Source: Pectobacterium wasabiae CFBP 3304
GTDB lineage: Bacteria > Pseudomonadota > Gammaproteobacteria > Enterobacterales > Enterobacteriaceae
Direction: 5' to 3'
DNA length: 64,000 nucleotides
Assembly (NCBI RefSeq): GCF_001742185.1
Contig: NZ_CP015750.1
Span: 2,914,001-2,978,000 of the forward strand
Shown: one piece after another, positions 17,878-27,680 of the stretch
Position numbering within the stretch: position 1 is the first letter of the stretch
Layout of the letters: every line of letters starts with the position of its first letter
Position numbers and translations under genes: made by a program
Notes under the pieces: model-generated
Told to the model about the DNA's origin: nothing
Databases searched by the model: none
What the model saw: only the letters and a program-made list of their open reading frames with translations

Positions 17878-19845
17878 ATGGCCAACAGTACAGGATTGCA
17901 GTTCACCGTGAAGGTCGGTGCGTTGCCGGAAAGCACCTTTGCGGTGGTGGGTTTTCAGCTCAGCGAGGCGCTTAACCGGCCTTTCAGCCTATCGCTGAGT
18001 CTGGCGAGCGCATCGTCGGATGTGGATTTTGGCGCGGTGCTGGACCAGCCGTGCGAGCTGATGATTTGGTATGAGGGCGAGCTAAAACGCCGGGTCAGTG
18101 GGATTATCAGTGGTTTCACACAGGGCGACACCGGTTTTCGCCGCACCCGCTATCAGGCGGAGGTGCGCCCGGAGCTGTGGCGGTTGGGATTACGCACCAA
18201 CGCCCGTATCTTTCAGGCCCAGAAACCGGAGGCGATTATCGGCACCCTGCTGGAAGAAGCCGGCATTACCGACTACGCCTTTTCGTTACGTCACGACCAT
18301 GCTCCGCGCGAATACTGCGTGCAGTACCGGGAAAGCGATTTGGCGTTTGTCACCCGACTGGCGGCAGAGGAAGGCTTGTACTTCTTCCACGAGTTTGAGG
18401 AAGGCAAACACCGTGTCGTCTTTGCCGACGATGCGGGAGCGCTGGCTAAGGGCCCTGAGCTGTTCTTCAATTTGGCGACGCAGGGGCTGAGTGAAGGCGA
18501 ATACATCCGGCGTTTCCACTATGCAGAGCGGGTGAGCACGGCAGAAGTGGAGTTGAAGGATTACAGCTTCAAGACACCGGCCTACGGGCTGTCACATAAG
18601 AAGATGAGTAGCGAATTGGATCACCAACGTGAAAGTTATCAGCATTACGACTATCCAGGACGTTATAAACAAGATCCGAGCGGCAAAGCGTTCAGCAACT
18701 ACCGGCTGGATGCGCTGCGCTCTGGAGCGGTGACGAGCGAAGGGGAATCTAACTGCGCTGGCCTGATGCCGGGCCGTCGCTTCACGTTAACTGAGCATCC
18801 GAATGCGACGCTGAATACGGTGTGGCAAACGGTGAGCGTGATGCATATCGGGCAGCAACCGCAGGCGCTGGAGGAGGAAAGCGGCGGTGAGCCGACGACC
18901 ATGAGCAACAGCTTTGCGGTTATCAGTGCGAAAAAAAACTGGCGGGCCGTCATGCCGTACAAACCGATGGTGGACGGCCCGCAGATTGCGAGGGTAGTGG
19001 GGCCGGCTGGCGAAGAAATCTACTGCGACAAGTACGGGAGAATCAAACTGCAATTCCCGTGGGACCGTTATGGGGCGAATAATGACCAGAGTTCCTGCTG
19101 GGTGCGGGTGAGTCAGGGCTGGGCGGGCGGCCAATACGGACTGATCGCTATCCCGCGTATCGGTCATGAAGTGATTGTTAGCTTCCTCGAAGGTGATCCT
19201 GATCAGCCGATTGTCACTGGACGTACCTTCCACGCGACAAATCCAGCGCCGTATCCGCTGCCAGCCAATAAAACACGTACCACGCTACGTTCAAAAACAC
19301 ACAAAGGAAAAGGCTTTAACGAACTCAGTTTTGAGGATGCGACCGATAACGAAGAGATCTTCCTTCATGCCCAGAAGAACATGGCAGTACGGGTACTGAA
19401 TTCTAAAGATGAGCGAGTGGACTATAACCGAACAACCAGTATTGGGCATGATGAGGCGCTGGTGGTCGCCAATGACCGTAAGATTACGGTGGAAGGTAAT
19501 CAGGATCACAAAATCACAGGCAACAATTTATCGCTGACGGAAGGCGATCGAGGCATACAGGTTAAGGGTGATTTGGCGCAGAAAATCAGCGGCGTGTTCA
19601 GCGTGGACAGCAATGGCGATCTGACGCTGCAAAGTGGCAGCAAACTGACACTCCGAGTTGGAGGCAGCTTTGTGGTTATCCACGCCGGAGGCGTTGACAT
19701 CAAAGGGCCTGCTATCAACCTGAACTCAGGCGGTAGTCCAGGCGACTTGGCACTACCCGCCGATCCGGCGATATTGAAAGCGGCAGCCGCGCAGGGAACG
19801 ATGTTTGTGGCGCACTGTCCGGCAAAGGAAAAAAAAGGTGAGTGA
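17878..19845 (+). CDS. vgrG: type VI secretion spike protein VgrG
   Basis: The 655-residue protein has the phage gp27-like N-terminal half (about 1-380), the gp5-like OB fold around [13 protein letters not shown] and [16 protein letters not shown], and then the repetitive beta-helix spike. No large toxic C-terminal extension is seen, so effector delivery probably uses the adaptor encoded next. The ATG follows an excellent RBS (aggagagg). It opens the cargo cluster; no T6SS structural genes are present in the window. Confidence 0.95.
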   Translation: MANSTGLQFTVKVGALPESTFAVVGFQLSEALNRPFSLSLSLASASSDVDFGAVLDQPCELMIWYEGELKRRVSGIISGFTQGDTGFRRTRYQAEVRPELWRLGLRTNARIFQAQKPEAIIGTLLEEAGITDYAFSLRHDHAPREYCVQYRESDLAFVTRLAAEEGLYFFHEFEEGKHRVVFADDAGALAKGPELFFNLATQGLSEGEYIRRFHYAERVSTAEVELKDYSFKTPAYGLSHKKMSSELDHQRESYQHYDYPGRYKQDPSGKAFSNYRLDALRSGAVTSEGESNCAGLMPGRRFTLTEHPNATLNTVWQTVSVMHIGQQPQALEEESGGEPTTMSNSFAVISAKKNWRAVMPYKPMVDGPQIARVVGPAGEEIYCDKYGRIKLQFPWDRYGANNDQSSCWVRVSQGWAGGQYGLIAIPRIGHEVIVSFLEGDPDQPIVTGRTFHATNPAPYPLPANKTRTTLRSKTHKGKGFNELSFEDATDNEEIFLHAQKNMAVRVLNSKDERVDYNRTTSIGHDEALVVANDRKITVEGNQDHKITGNNLSLTEGDRGIQVKGDLAQKISGVFSVDSNGDLTLQSGSKLTLRVGGSFVVIHAGGVDIKGPAINLNSGGSPGDLALPADPAILKAAAAQGTMFVAHCPAKEKKGE

Positions 19846-20650
19846 GATAACACGCTGGGCAATTGTAGATGCGGCAGCAGAACCTGAACTGTTCTCTATG
19901 TTGGAACAATTCGATCCACCCCATGCCAGTTTATACGCCGATCCGGTTCCCGAGAACATCGGGCGCTTGGCTCCGCATCTGGTGCGAGTTGACGACGCTA
20001 TTTTTCAATGGCTTGAACAACGAAAAACCCCTTGGGGGATATTGCTTGAAAGCAGGGCTGATATGAAAACCCTGCGTCAGCATTTACGCAAATATCTGCA
20101 TGTTCAGATCCCCAATGAAGAAAAACCGGTCTTCTTCCGTTTTTATGACCCGCGCAACATCTGGCCGCTGCTATCCGTACTTTCTGACTGGGAAAAGCAT
20201 ACCTTTCTCGGCCCCATTGAGGAGATAACGACGAACTGGCAAGGAACATCGCAGAGTGAAAGTTTTGCTACCCTGCGCGCAACGTTTCATGCAGGAAGTG
20301 CATCCCGGCGGAAAATAATGCGGATCTCGCCAGAGCAGATGGATGAATTAACGCTAATTTTTGAGCAACGCTATATCGAAGGTCTGGTGAGTAAAATTGA
20401 AAGTTGGGACGGAGAAAGCAGGCTGATTGATTTATCAAAAATTGGTGAAATATTTCGTTGGCTGAAACTACAGGGAATCACCGATGACAGGAGTATTCGC
20501 GGTTTATTCTCGCTGTTTCATTCCCGCGATTATCTGACACTGGAAGATATTCCTGCTGATTTTAAAAATGTCCTCTGTGCCGAAGGTAAAAAGGGCGTCT
20601 TTAAAGCAGAAGTGCTGTTACTCAGGGAATTGGGCTGTGTGCCCTTATAA
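19838..20650 (+). CDS. DUF4123 T6SS effector adaptor/chaperone
   Basis: The 270-residue protein opens with [19 protein letters not shown] and has [14 protein letters not shown], characteristic of DUF4123 (Tap/TEC) adaptors that load effectors on VgrG. GTG 19838 is chosen because it overlaps the vgrG stop and follows a purine-rich site; the longer upstream reading is in vgrG coding sequence. It sits between vgrG and the putative effector, the usual adaptor position. Confidence 0.85.
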   Translation: MSEITRWAIVDAAAEPELFSMLEQFDPPHASLYADPVPENIGRLAPHLVRVDDAIFQWLEQRKTPWGILLESRADMKTLRQHLRKYLHVQIPNEEKPVFFRFYDPRNIWPLLSVLSDWEKHTFLGPIEEITTNWQGTSQSESFATLRATFHAGSASRRKIMRISPEQMDELTLIFEQRYIEGLVSKIESWDGESRLIDLSKIGEIFRWLKLQGITDDRSIRGLFSLFHSRDYLTLEDIPADFKNVLCAEGKKGVFKAEVLLLRELGCVPL

Positions 20651-20659
20651 GGAAAGGCT

Positions 20660-22273
20660 ATGGTAAGTTTGACGGCGGGGTCGCCATCGTGTAATTGCGA
20701 AAATCCAGATACCTGCATTCATTCATTTTCACTTAAAGTGAAATATTGGACACATGATTACACTCAGGATGATTTTATAACAACGGTAGAAACCATTGAT
20801 AAAACAGGAGAAGGTGTTCGGGTTTCATTCGGTCTGACAGGAAAGGGCTGTGTTTCACATAACCCACTGTGCCCTCATGGGATCATCTATGATTCTGAGC
20901 GCCGCCGTTCGCCCAAAGTTTTTAGTAGTGGCCTGACGAATTATGTGTGTGACTATGGGAAAGAAAAAACGGATATTTTTTCAACACATGATGCGATTGA
21001 TTTCCTGAGGGAGTATGTGTTTTCAAAAGGTATCAAGGCATTGTTACCTAAGGAAATATACACCTTGCGTGTAGGACAGTGTAACGATGAGCCCTTTGTC
21101 AGCGAGTCACTACATTTTCTTAATGATATATCACAGGTATTTAGCCTACCTTCCAGAGACGCGCTTCGCTCAGAAATTGTGATTTATCCAGCGTTTAGCT
21201 GGAATATCGATGTTGCTATTGGCACCGATAAGAAGGTTACCGAGTTTACTACGCGGCAGAAAATGAAACAGGCTCGAGAGCAAAATATTGCCAATGGGAA
21301 TCCGCAGCGTGGCGCTCGAGGATGGACGAGGCGGCCTAACTATGAAATAAGCGACTCTCTTGACATTGGCGGAACGTTTTCATACACGTTAGGCAGCGGT
21401 GAGCCAGAGAAGAAATATCAATCTTCAATGAAAAAAGATTTCAAGAAAAAAGGCAATACGCTTTCCTTTTTGAATAAATCGGTAAAAGCCATCGATTTTA
21501 TTAGCAAGGCGCTGTCTACGGCCGAAGGCGAGAATGACAAGATCAAATTGTTGGAAACAGACATCACCTATCCGGCAGTAGAGATTAGCGCCAAGGGTGA
21601 GTTAAAAGAAGATAGTCAATCGGGCGCGGTATATATTGAAAGAGAATTGTCGCTCCGGTTAGCCCCGCTGATCGGGATAACAATGACACTGGATCTGCTT
21701 CAGGCATTTGCCGCCTGGTATCGGGCGGATGTGTTATTAGCGGCCGTTCGTGAAAAACTGATGTCTCAGCAACAGGCCTACGAGGAAGGTGGTAACGCTG
21801 CGTATTTCGGGACCAAATTTTGGCTCGTTGCGGATGGGGATCTCAACTTCTCGCTGGTATTTAAATCAGACGCCAAAAATGAGTGGGAATGGCAGAAAGA
21901 CGAATCGGCAGAAGCCACACTAACATTGACTACGGAAGCCAATGTCCGTGCGGGGGTGCGTTTTTATATCGCCGAGGGGGCACTGGAAATTGGCGGAAAA
22001 GCTGTTGCAAAAGGATGCCTGGGGCTATATGCGCCGACAAAAGATCAACTGGATTTGGTACTTTACCACGAAGGAATCACGGCGAAGGTTTATGTGAATT
22101 ATACGGTAGGGATGTCTTCTCGCTCGAAAGGGGGGGGGAATGATGGTACTGATATGTCGGATAGAAATTCAACTAATAAAACCTCTGGCCAAAGTAAGCA
22201 GGCTGAAAAGGAGTGGGTAATTCATGACAAATTGGAAAAATATGAATCTAAACATCGGTTTAATCTTATTTAA
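20660..22273 (+). CDS. putative T6SS effector of unrecognised family
   Basis: I do not recognise this 537-residue protein. The N-terminal 80 residues are Cys-rich (CNCENPDTC; GKGCVSHNPLCPHG). The middle is charged, and about residues 325-355 form a hydrophobic stretch (LRLAPLIGITMTLDLLQAFA) that could insert in a membrane. The C-terminal tail is polar. Position after VgrG and its adaptor, and before exported paralogues that look like immunity proteins, makes it the cluster's effector. A periplasmic or inner-membrane target is inferred because the putative immunity proteins are exported. No catalytic motif was identified. Its end overlaps the first immunity gene by 50 bases. Confidence 0.65.
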   Translation: MVSLTAGSPSCNCENPDTCIHSFSLKVKYWTHDYTQDDFITTVETIDKTGEGVRVSFGLTGKGCVSHNPLCPHGIIYDSERRRSPKVFSSGLTNYVCDYGKEKTDIFSTHDAIDFLREYVFSKGIKALLPKEIYTLRVGQCNDEPFVSESLHFLNDISQVFSLPSRDALRSEIVIYPAFSWNIDVAIGTDKKVTEFTTRQKMKQAREQNIANGNPQRGARGWTRRPNYEISDSLDIGGTFSYTLGSGEPEKKYQSSMKKDFKKKGNTLSFLNKSVKAIDFISKALSTAEGENDKIKLLETDITYPAVEISAKGELKEDSQSGAVYIERELSLRLAPLIGITMTLDLLQAFAAWYRADVLLAAVREKLMSQQQAYEEGGNAAYFGTKFWLVADGDLNFSLVFKSDAKNEWEWQKDESAEATLTLTTEANVRAGVRFYIAEGALEIGGKAVAKGCLGLYAPTKDQLDLVLYHEGITAKVYVNYTVGMSSRSKGGGNDGTDMSDRNSTNKTSGQSKQAEKEWVIHDKLEKYESKHRFNLI

Positions 22274-23162
22274 TGTATGTGTTTTCTTTTTTCTATTAGT
22301 GACATATCCAGTTAGGGCTGATGAAATGAGTAGTGAAAAATATATTTTTTCTTTTAAAACATATAAAAGCACTTGCCTTCTTCGGGTAAATGATTTGCCT
22401 GCGATTGATAATACAGAAATGGATTCTGGAACTATATCGGCAGGATTTAACCTGACTGCATTTTTAGAAAATGGAAACAATGATATTGAACTGCTGATGG
22501 GACCACTGGATCATAAAGATCCTAAGACTCTGTATCCAGATTCATCTTGTCAGGTGATTATCACTAAAGATACGGAGACAACCAGTACCGAAATTGCCAA
22601 TTTTAAACTAACTGTAAATGAAAAAGGTGAAATTACGGCGAATGATTCTGCCATGACAGCGAATAGTTCGACAGTGTTTGAAGGCTATACCAAAAATGAA
22701 AAAGACTATGGCTTCTATAAAGTCAGAGGCAGTCTTAAGGCTGCTGGTTTGCCACGCTGGTCGTGGGTCAATGCCACCCCGGTTACAGAAAGTGACCTGC
22801 AAAAAATTAAAATAGCTTATACCGATATCTGGATGATGATGAAAGATCGTGATATTGAAGGCCTGAAAAAAGTTACACAGATCTCGAATCAGGAGATGGC
22901 CTTCGCGGAAGGATCTAATACGGGGATGATGTTTATTTCTACCGATTTTCCGCAGCACGTCATCGATAAAAAACTTACCCCTCTTCCAATTGATTGGAGT
23001 AAATATAAAATAATCAAGTATCGTGATGGGCGATTATTTCGTTTAGGTGTGGGTTTTTTCCAAAACTCGCCATTAAGATTTATAAATGAGGAAGGGAAGA
23101 TTGTTTTTGCTTACAGGCCTTATTTCTCAATAATAGATGGCAAGGTGACTTTGGTAAGGTGA
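22224..23162 (+). CDS. putative T6SS immunity protein, copy 1
   Basis: The 312-residue exported protein has a hydrophobic signal (about residues 8-30, ending TYPVRA) and a mature domain beginning DEMSSEKY. It is the first of five tandem paralogues. The central part (about 85-255, including SSTVFEGYTKNEKDYGF and AGLPRWSWVNATP) is almost identical in all. It overlaps the effector end, so the pair is translationally coupled. An AGGAG lies 12 bases before the ATG. Its C-terminus is closest to copy 5. The family is not recognised; the immunity role comes from position and export. Confidence 0.6.
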   Translation: MTNWKNMNLNIGLILFNVCVFFFLLVTYPVRADEMSSEKYIFSFKTYKSTCLLRVNDLPAIDNTEMDSGTISAGFNLTAFLENGNNDIELLMGPLDHKDPKTLYPDSSCQVIITKDTETTSTEIANFKLTVNEKGEITANDSAMTANSSTVFEGYTKNEKDYGFYKVRGSLKAAGLPRWSWVNATPVTESDLQKIKIAYTDIWMMMKDRDIEGLKKVTQISNQEMAFAEGSNTGMMFISTDFPQHVIDKKLTPLPIDWSKYKIIKYRDGRLFRLGVGFFQNSPLRFINEEGKIVFAYRPYFSIIDGKVTLVR

Positions 23163-23176
23163 TTTAGGTTAATTAT

Positions 23177-23203
23177 GTTGGAGTAAAAAATATTTACTCC
23201 AAC
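23177..23203. repeat. inter-copy hairpin 1
   Basis: GTTGGAGTAAA (23177-23187) and TTTACTCCAAC (23193-23203) form a perfect 11-bp stem 15 bases after copy 1. The same element recurs after copies 2, 3 and 4. The weak T tract makes it a terminator, attenuator or mRNA-stabilising hairpin. Confidence 0.7.
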
Positions 23204-23307
23204 GTGTTAATATACCCCGTAAAAGAATTGGCGGCTATTAGATGAAATCATAAAAATAAACACATTTTTATTATGTGCTAATGGATTAATTAACAGGGAG
23301 ACTTACC

Positions 23308-24243
23308 GTGATTTTTAGTAGAGCGTTTTATAATCCACCTCTATTCTTATTGAAGATGGCAGCGTTTTTGCTGTTAGTGTTAGTTTTTCCAGCCAAGGCT
23401 GATGAGATGAGTAACGAAAAATATCTGTTTTCTTTTAAAACCTATAAAAGCAACTGTATTTTAAGAGTCAACGATCTTCCCGCGGCTGATAATGCCTTGA
23501 TTCATTCCAAAACAATGTCGGCGGGATTTAATCTGACGGCGTTTTTAGAAAATGGAAAAAATGATATTGAGCTTCTGATGGGACCACAGAATCATAAAGA
23601 TCCCAAAACGCTGTACCCTGACTCATTCTGTCAGGTGATTATCACTAAAGATACGGAGACAACCAGTACAGAAATCGCCAACTTTAAATTAACTGTGAAT
23701 GAAAAAGGTGAAATTACAGCGAGTGATTCTGTCACGACAGCCAATAGTTCGACAGTATTTGAAGGCTATACCAAAAATGAAAAAGACTATGGCTTCTATA
23801 AAGTCAGAGGCAGTCTGAAGGTTGCTGGCTTGCCCCGTTGGTCGTGGGTCAATGCCACTCCAGTTACAGTAAATGACTTGCAAAAAATTAAAATAGCCTA
23901 TACCGATATTTGGATGATGATGAAAGATCGTGATATTGAAGGCCTGAAAAAAATCACACAGATCTCGAACGAAGAAATGGCTTTTGCGGAAGGTGCTACC
24001 ACGGGAATGATGTTTATTTCTACGGATTTCCCACAGCATGTGATTGATAAAAAACTTACTCCCGCTCCGATTGAGTGGAAGGATTATGAGCTAAAAACAT
24101 ATCGTGGAGGCCGCCTTTTCCGTTTGGGAGTTGGGTTCTTTCAACATTCACCACTGCAATTTAATGATTCTCAGGGTGATGCCGTTTTCAATTACAGCCC
24201 TTATTTCTCAATAATAGAGGGTAAGATGACGCTGGTGAGGTAA
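23308..24243 (+). CDS. putative T6SS immunity protein, copy 2
   Basis: This 311-residue paralogue has a signal peptide ending VFPAKA. It uses a GTG start preceded by GGGAG at seven bases, an arrangement shared by copies 2-5. Its signal-peptide region is nearly the same as copy 4, while its mature N-terminus (DEMSNEKY) is like copies 1 and 3. Its C-terminal 60 residues (EWKDYELKTYRGGR) are the most divergent of the set. That mosaic pattern suggests recombination between copies. Confidence 0.6.
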   Translation: MIFSRAFYNPPLFLLKMAAFLLLVLVFPAKADEMSNEKYLFSFKTYKSNCILRVNDLPAADNALIHSKTMSAGFNLTAFLENGKNDIELLMGPQNHKDPKTLYPDSFCQVIITKDTETTSTEIANFKLTVNEKGEITASDSVTTANSSTVFEGYTKNEKDYGFYKVRGSLKVAGLPRWSWVNATPVTVNDLQKIKIAYTDIWMMMKDRDIEGLKKITQISNEEMAFAEGATTGMMFISTDFPQHVIDKKLTPAPIEWKDYELKTYRGGRLFRLGVGFFQHSPLQFNDSQGDAVFNYSPYFSIIEGKMTLVR

Positions 24244-24265
24244 TGGTAATATAGGGTAATTATGC

Positions 24266-24290
24266 TGGAGTAAGCATTCTGTTTACTCCA
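24266..24290. repeat. inter-copy hairpin 2 (shortened)
   Basis: TGGAGTAA (24266-24273) pairs with TTACTCCA (24283-24290). It is a degenerate form of the 11-bp hairpin found after copies 1, 3 and 4. Confidence 0.6.
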
Positions 24291-24454
24291 ATCGGTTAAT
24301 CTATTTATTAAATTAATCATCCTGTTATTAACCGAAGTGCTAACAAATTTGGGGGTATAATTACCTGTTGTGTTGGCACTATTATAATCATTAAGTAACA
24401 GACGGGACTGATTTTTATCGTGCATTAATGATTTAATTAACAGGGAGGCTAGCA

Positions 24455-25387
24455 GTGCGTATTTCTGAAGCGGTTTACAATCCATCACTATTGTTGAGGA
24501 TACTTGCCTTTTCTTTGGTTGTGTTGGTTTTTCCAGCCAAAGCTGATGAGATGAGTAGTGAAAAATATCTGGTTTCCTTTAAAACCTATAAAAGCACCTG
24601 CCTTTTACGGGTTAACGATCTTCCGGCTGGTGACAATACAACTATTCCTTCTAAAACTATGTCGGCGGGATTTAATCTGACGGCATTTTTAGAAAATGGA
24701 AACAATGATATCGAACTGCTGATGGGGCCACAGGATTATGAGGATCCCAAAACGCTGTTTCCTGATTCATCTTGTCAGGTGATAGTCACCAAGGATACGG
24801 AGACAACCAGTACTGAAATTGCCAATTTTAAATTAACTGTAAATGAAAAAGGTGAAATTACGGCGAATGATTCTGCCATGACAGCGAATAGTTCGACAGT
24901 GTTTGAAGGCTATACCAAAAATGAAAAAGACTATGGCTTCTATAAAGTCAGAGGTCGTCTGAAGGCTGCTGGTTTGCCTCGTTGGTCGTGGGTCAATGCC
25001 ACTCCGGTTACAGAAAATGACCTGCAAAAAATTAAAGTAGCCTATACCGATATCTGGGTGATGATGAAAGATCGTGATATTGAAGGCCTGAAAAAAATCA
25101 CACAGATCTCGAATCAGGAGATGGCCTTTGCAGAAGGATCTAATACGGGGATGATGTTTATTTCTACCGATTTTCCGCAGCATGTGATTGACAAACAGCT
25201 TACACCGGTTCCTATTGAATGGGATAAATACAAAATCATTAAATACCGCGATGGGCGACTTTTTCGCCTTGCTATTGGATTCTTCCAGAATTCACCACTG
25301 AAATTCAAAAATGCTAACGGCGATGTTGTTTTTACTTATAACCCTTATTTCTCAATAATAGAGGGTAAGGTGACGCTGGTTAGATAA
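24455..25387 (+). CDS. putative T6SS immunity protein, copy 3
   Basis: This is the 310-residue third paralogue. It has a GTG start after gggagg and a signal peptide with a distinct core (LLRILAFSLVVLVFPAKA). The central block matches the other copies. The C-terminal part (EWDKYKIIKYRDGRLFRLAIGFF) mixes features of copies 1/5 and 4. Divergence in the two ends, with a conserved middle, suggests specificity is carried by the ends. Confidence 0.6.
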   Translation: MRISEAVYNPSLLLRILAFSLVVLVFPAKADEMSSEKYLVSFKTYKSTCLLRVNDLPAGDNTTIPSKTMSAGFNLTAFLENGNNDIELLMGPQDYEDPKTLFPDSSCQVIVTKDTETTSTEIANFKLTVNEKGEITANDSAMTANSSTVFEGYTKNEKDYGFYKVRGRLKAAGLPRWSWVNATPVTENDLQKIKVAYTDIWVMMKDRDIEGLKKITQISNQEMAFAEGSNTGMMFISTDFPQHVIDKQLTPVPIEWDKYKIIKYRDGRLFRLAIGFFQNSPLKFKNANGDVVFTYNPYFSIIEGKVTLVR

Positions 25388-25401
25388 TATAGGTTAGTCA
25401 T

Positions 25402-25427
25402 GTTGGAGTAAAAATATTTACTCCAAC
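25402..25427. repeat. inter-copy hairpin 3
   Basis: GTTGGAGTAAA (25402-25412) and TTTACTCCAAC (25417-25427) form a perfect 11-bp stem with a 4-base loop, 14 bases after copy 3. Confidence 0.7.
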
Positions 25428-25530
25428 GTGTTAATACACCTCATAAAATAATGGGGGCTATTAGACGAAATAATAAAAATAAACACATTTTCATTATGTG
25501 TTAATGGATTGATTAACAAGGAGGATTACC

Positions 25531-26466
25531 GTGATTTTTAGTAGAGCGTCTTATAATTCACCTCTATTCTTATTGAAGATGGCAGCGTTTTTGCTGTTAG
25601 TGTTAGTTTTTCCTGCCAGGGCTGAGGAAGGGATAAAAGAGAAATATATGTTTTCTTTTAAGTCATACAAGAGCTCTTGCCTTTTAAGAGTAAACGATTT
25701 TCCAGCAGTAGATACCGGACGAGCCAGGGAAGGAAACCTGTCCGCAGGGTTCAACCTGACGGCATTTTTAGAAAATGGAAACAATGATATCGAACTGCTG
25801 ATGGGGCCGCAGGATTATGAAGATCCCAAAACGCTGTTTCCTGATTCGTCTTGTCAGGTGATAGTCACAAAAGATACGGAGACAACCAGTACCGAAATCG
25901 CCAACTTTAAATTAAGCGTGAATGAAAAAGGTGAGATTACAGCGAGTGACTCTGCCACGACAGCCAATAGTTCGACTGTGTTTGAAGGTTATACCAAAAA
26001 TGAAAAAGACTATGGCTTTTATAAAGTCAGAGGCAGTCTGAAGGCTGCCGGTTTACCACGCTGGTCGTGGGTCAATGCGACTCCGGTTACAGAAAATGAT
26101 CTGCAAAAGATCAAGGTGGCCTATACCGATATCTGGATGATGATGAAAGATCGTGATATTGAAGGCCTGAAAAAAATCACACAGATCTCGAATCAGGAAA
26201 TGGCCTTCGCGGAAGGATCTAATACGGGGGTGATGTTTATTTCTACCGATTTTCCGCAGCACGTCATCGATAAACAATTCACCCCAATCCCGATTGAGTG
26301 GGACAAGTATAAATTAATACCATATCGTGGTGGACGACTTTTCCGATTAGGTGTGGGGTATTACCAACATTCTCCATTGAGATTTAAAAACCCTGATGGG
26401 AAGTTTGTTTTTGGTTACAATCCTTACTTTTCGATAATAGATGGAAAGGTGACACTGGTTAGATAG
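25531..26466 (+). CDS. putative T6SS immunity protein, copy 4
   Basis: This 311-residue paralogue has a GTG start after aaggagg. The signal peptide is almost that of copy 2, but the mature N-terminus (EEGIKEKY) is shared only with copy 5. The segment TGRAREGNLSAGFN is unique to it. The C-terminus (YKLIPYRGGRLFRLGVGYYQHSP) is partly like copy 2. It sits in the same tandem array and is presumed to be under the same transcription. Confidence 0.6.
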   Translation: MIFSRASYNSPLFLLKMAAFLLLVLVFPARAEEGIKEKYMFSFKSYKSSCLLRVNDFPAVDTGRAREGNLSAGFNLTAFLENGNNDIELLMGPQDYEDPKTLFPDSSCQVIVTKDTETTSTEIANFKLSVNEKGEITASDSATTANSSTVFEGYTKNEKDYGFYKVRGSLKAAGLPRWSWVNATPVTENDLQKIKVAYTDIWMMMKDRDIEGLKKITQISNQEMAFAEGSNTGVMFISTDFPQHVIDKQFTPIPIEWDKYKLIPYRGGRLFRLGVGYYQHSPLRFKNPDGKFVFGYNPYFSIIDGKVTLVR

Positions 26467-26480
26467 TTTAGGTTGATCAT

Positions 26481-26507
26481 GTTGGAGTGAAAAATATTTA
26501 CTCCAAC
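26481..26507. repeat. inter-copy hairpin 4
   Basis: GTTGGAGTgAA at 26481 pairs with TTTACTCCAAC ending at 26507, the same element as after copies 1 and 3 with one change in the left arm. Confidence 0.65.
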
Positions 26508-26611
26508 GTCTTAATATATCTCATGAACGAATGGTAATGCTATTAGATGAAATGGAAATACAAGCTTATTTTTATTATTTATTAATGAATTAATTAACAA
26601 GGAGACTCATC

Positions 26612-27547
26612 GTGAGTGTTAGTAGAGTGTCTTATAACCCAATTTTATTCTTATTGACAATGATGGTTTTTTCGCTGTTAGTGTTAGTTTTTCCGGCCAA
26701 GGCTGAGGAAGGGATAAAAGAGAAATATCTGTTTTCTTTTAAAACCTATAAAAGTACCTGTATTTTACGGGCCAACGATCTGCCTGCGATTGATAATACA
26801 GAAATGGATTCTGGAACCATATCAGCGGGATTTAATTTGACGGCGTTTTTAGAAAATGGAAACAATGATATTGAACTGCTGATGGGGCCACTGGATCATA
26901 AAAATCCCAAAACGCTGTATCCAGACTCATCCTGCCAGGTGATTGTCACCAAGGATACGGAGACAACCAGTACCGAAATCGCCAACTTTAAATTAACTGT
27001 GAATGAAAAAGGTGCAATTACAGCGAGTAACTCTGCCACGACAGCCAATAGTTCGACAGTGTTTGAAGGTTATACCAAAAATGAAAAAGACTATGGCTTC
27101 TATAAAGTCAGAGGTAGTCTGAGGGCCGTTGGCTTACCACGCTGGTCGTGGGTCAATGCCACCCCGGTGACAGAAGATGACCTGCAAAAAATCAAAGTGG
27201 CTTATACCGATATCTGGATGATGATGAAAGATCGTGATATTGAAGGTCTGAAAAAAATCACACAGATCTCGAATCAGGAAATGGCCTTTGCGGAAGGATC
27301 TAATACGGGGATGATGTTTATTTCTACCGATTTTCCGCAGCACGTCATCGATAAAAAACTTACTCCTCTTCCAATTGATTGGAGTAAATATAAAATAATT
27401 AAGTATCGTGATGGGCGGTTATTTCGTTTAGGTGTGGGTTTTTTCCAAAACTCGCCATTAAGATTTATAAATGAGGAAGGGAGGATTGTTTTTGCTTACA
27501 GGCCTTATTTCTCAATAATAGAGGGTAAGGTGACGCTGGTGAGATAA
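26612..27547 (+). CDS. putative T6SS immunity protein, copy 5
   Basis: This is the last 311-residue paralogue. It has a GTG start after aaggag and a signal ending VFPAKA. The mature start EEGIKEKY is as in copy 4. The block IDNTEMDSGTISAGFN and the C-terminal 60 residues match copy 1 almost exactly. The array's two ends therefore share sequence that the middle copies lack. It is followed by a short repeat remnant and the PAAR gene rather than the hairpin found after copies 1-4. Confidence 0.6.
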   Translation: MSVSRVSYNPILFLLTMMVFSLLVLVFPAKAEEGIKEKYLFSFKTYKSTCILRANDLPAIDNTEMDSGTISAGFNLTAFLENGNNDIELLMGPLDHKNPKTLYPDSSCQVIVTKDTETTSTEIANFKLTVNEKGAITASNSATTANSSTVFEGYTKNEKDYGFYKVRGSLRAVGLPRWSWVNATPVTEDDLQKIKVAYTDIWMMMKDRDIEGLKKITQISNQEMAFAEGSNTGMMFISTDFPQHVIDKKLTPLPIDWSKYKIIKYRDGRLFRLGVGFFQNSPLRFINEEGRIVFAYRPYFSIIEGKVTLVR

Positions 27548-27592
27548 CGTGGGATTAATGTCGAGTAACTAATTTTCTTACTTCGATATAGC

Positions 27593-27651
27593 CTAAATAA
27601 TTCGAGTAACGTAGCCAACGCACATGCAGCTTGAAATATGACGGGTATAGT
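27593..27651. repeat. shortened enterobacterial intergenic repeat
   Basis: The segment ctaaataattcgag...cgtagccaacgcacatgca..cttgaaatatgacg matches both ends of the fuller element at 34445-34561 but lacks about 60 internal bases. It resembles the repetitive intergenic elements of soft-rot and related enterobacteria. Confidence 0.65.
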
Positions 27652-27680
27652 GTAATGGATGGATTAAAAAAGGACTGATA

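Noticed and set aside
24201..24488. A 95-codon antisense frame between copies 2 and 3
   Set aside because: It spans the inter-copy hairpin and the RBS of copy 3, is not conserved in the other spacers and has no RBS.
22608..27343. Five antisense frames of 69-116 codons repeated inside the immunity paralogues
   Set aside because: They recur only because the sense genes are duplicated; they lack start signals and are antisense shadows.
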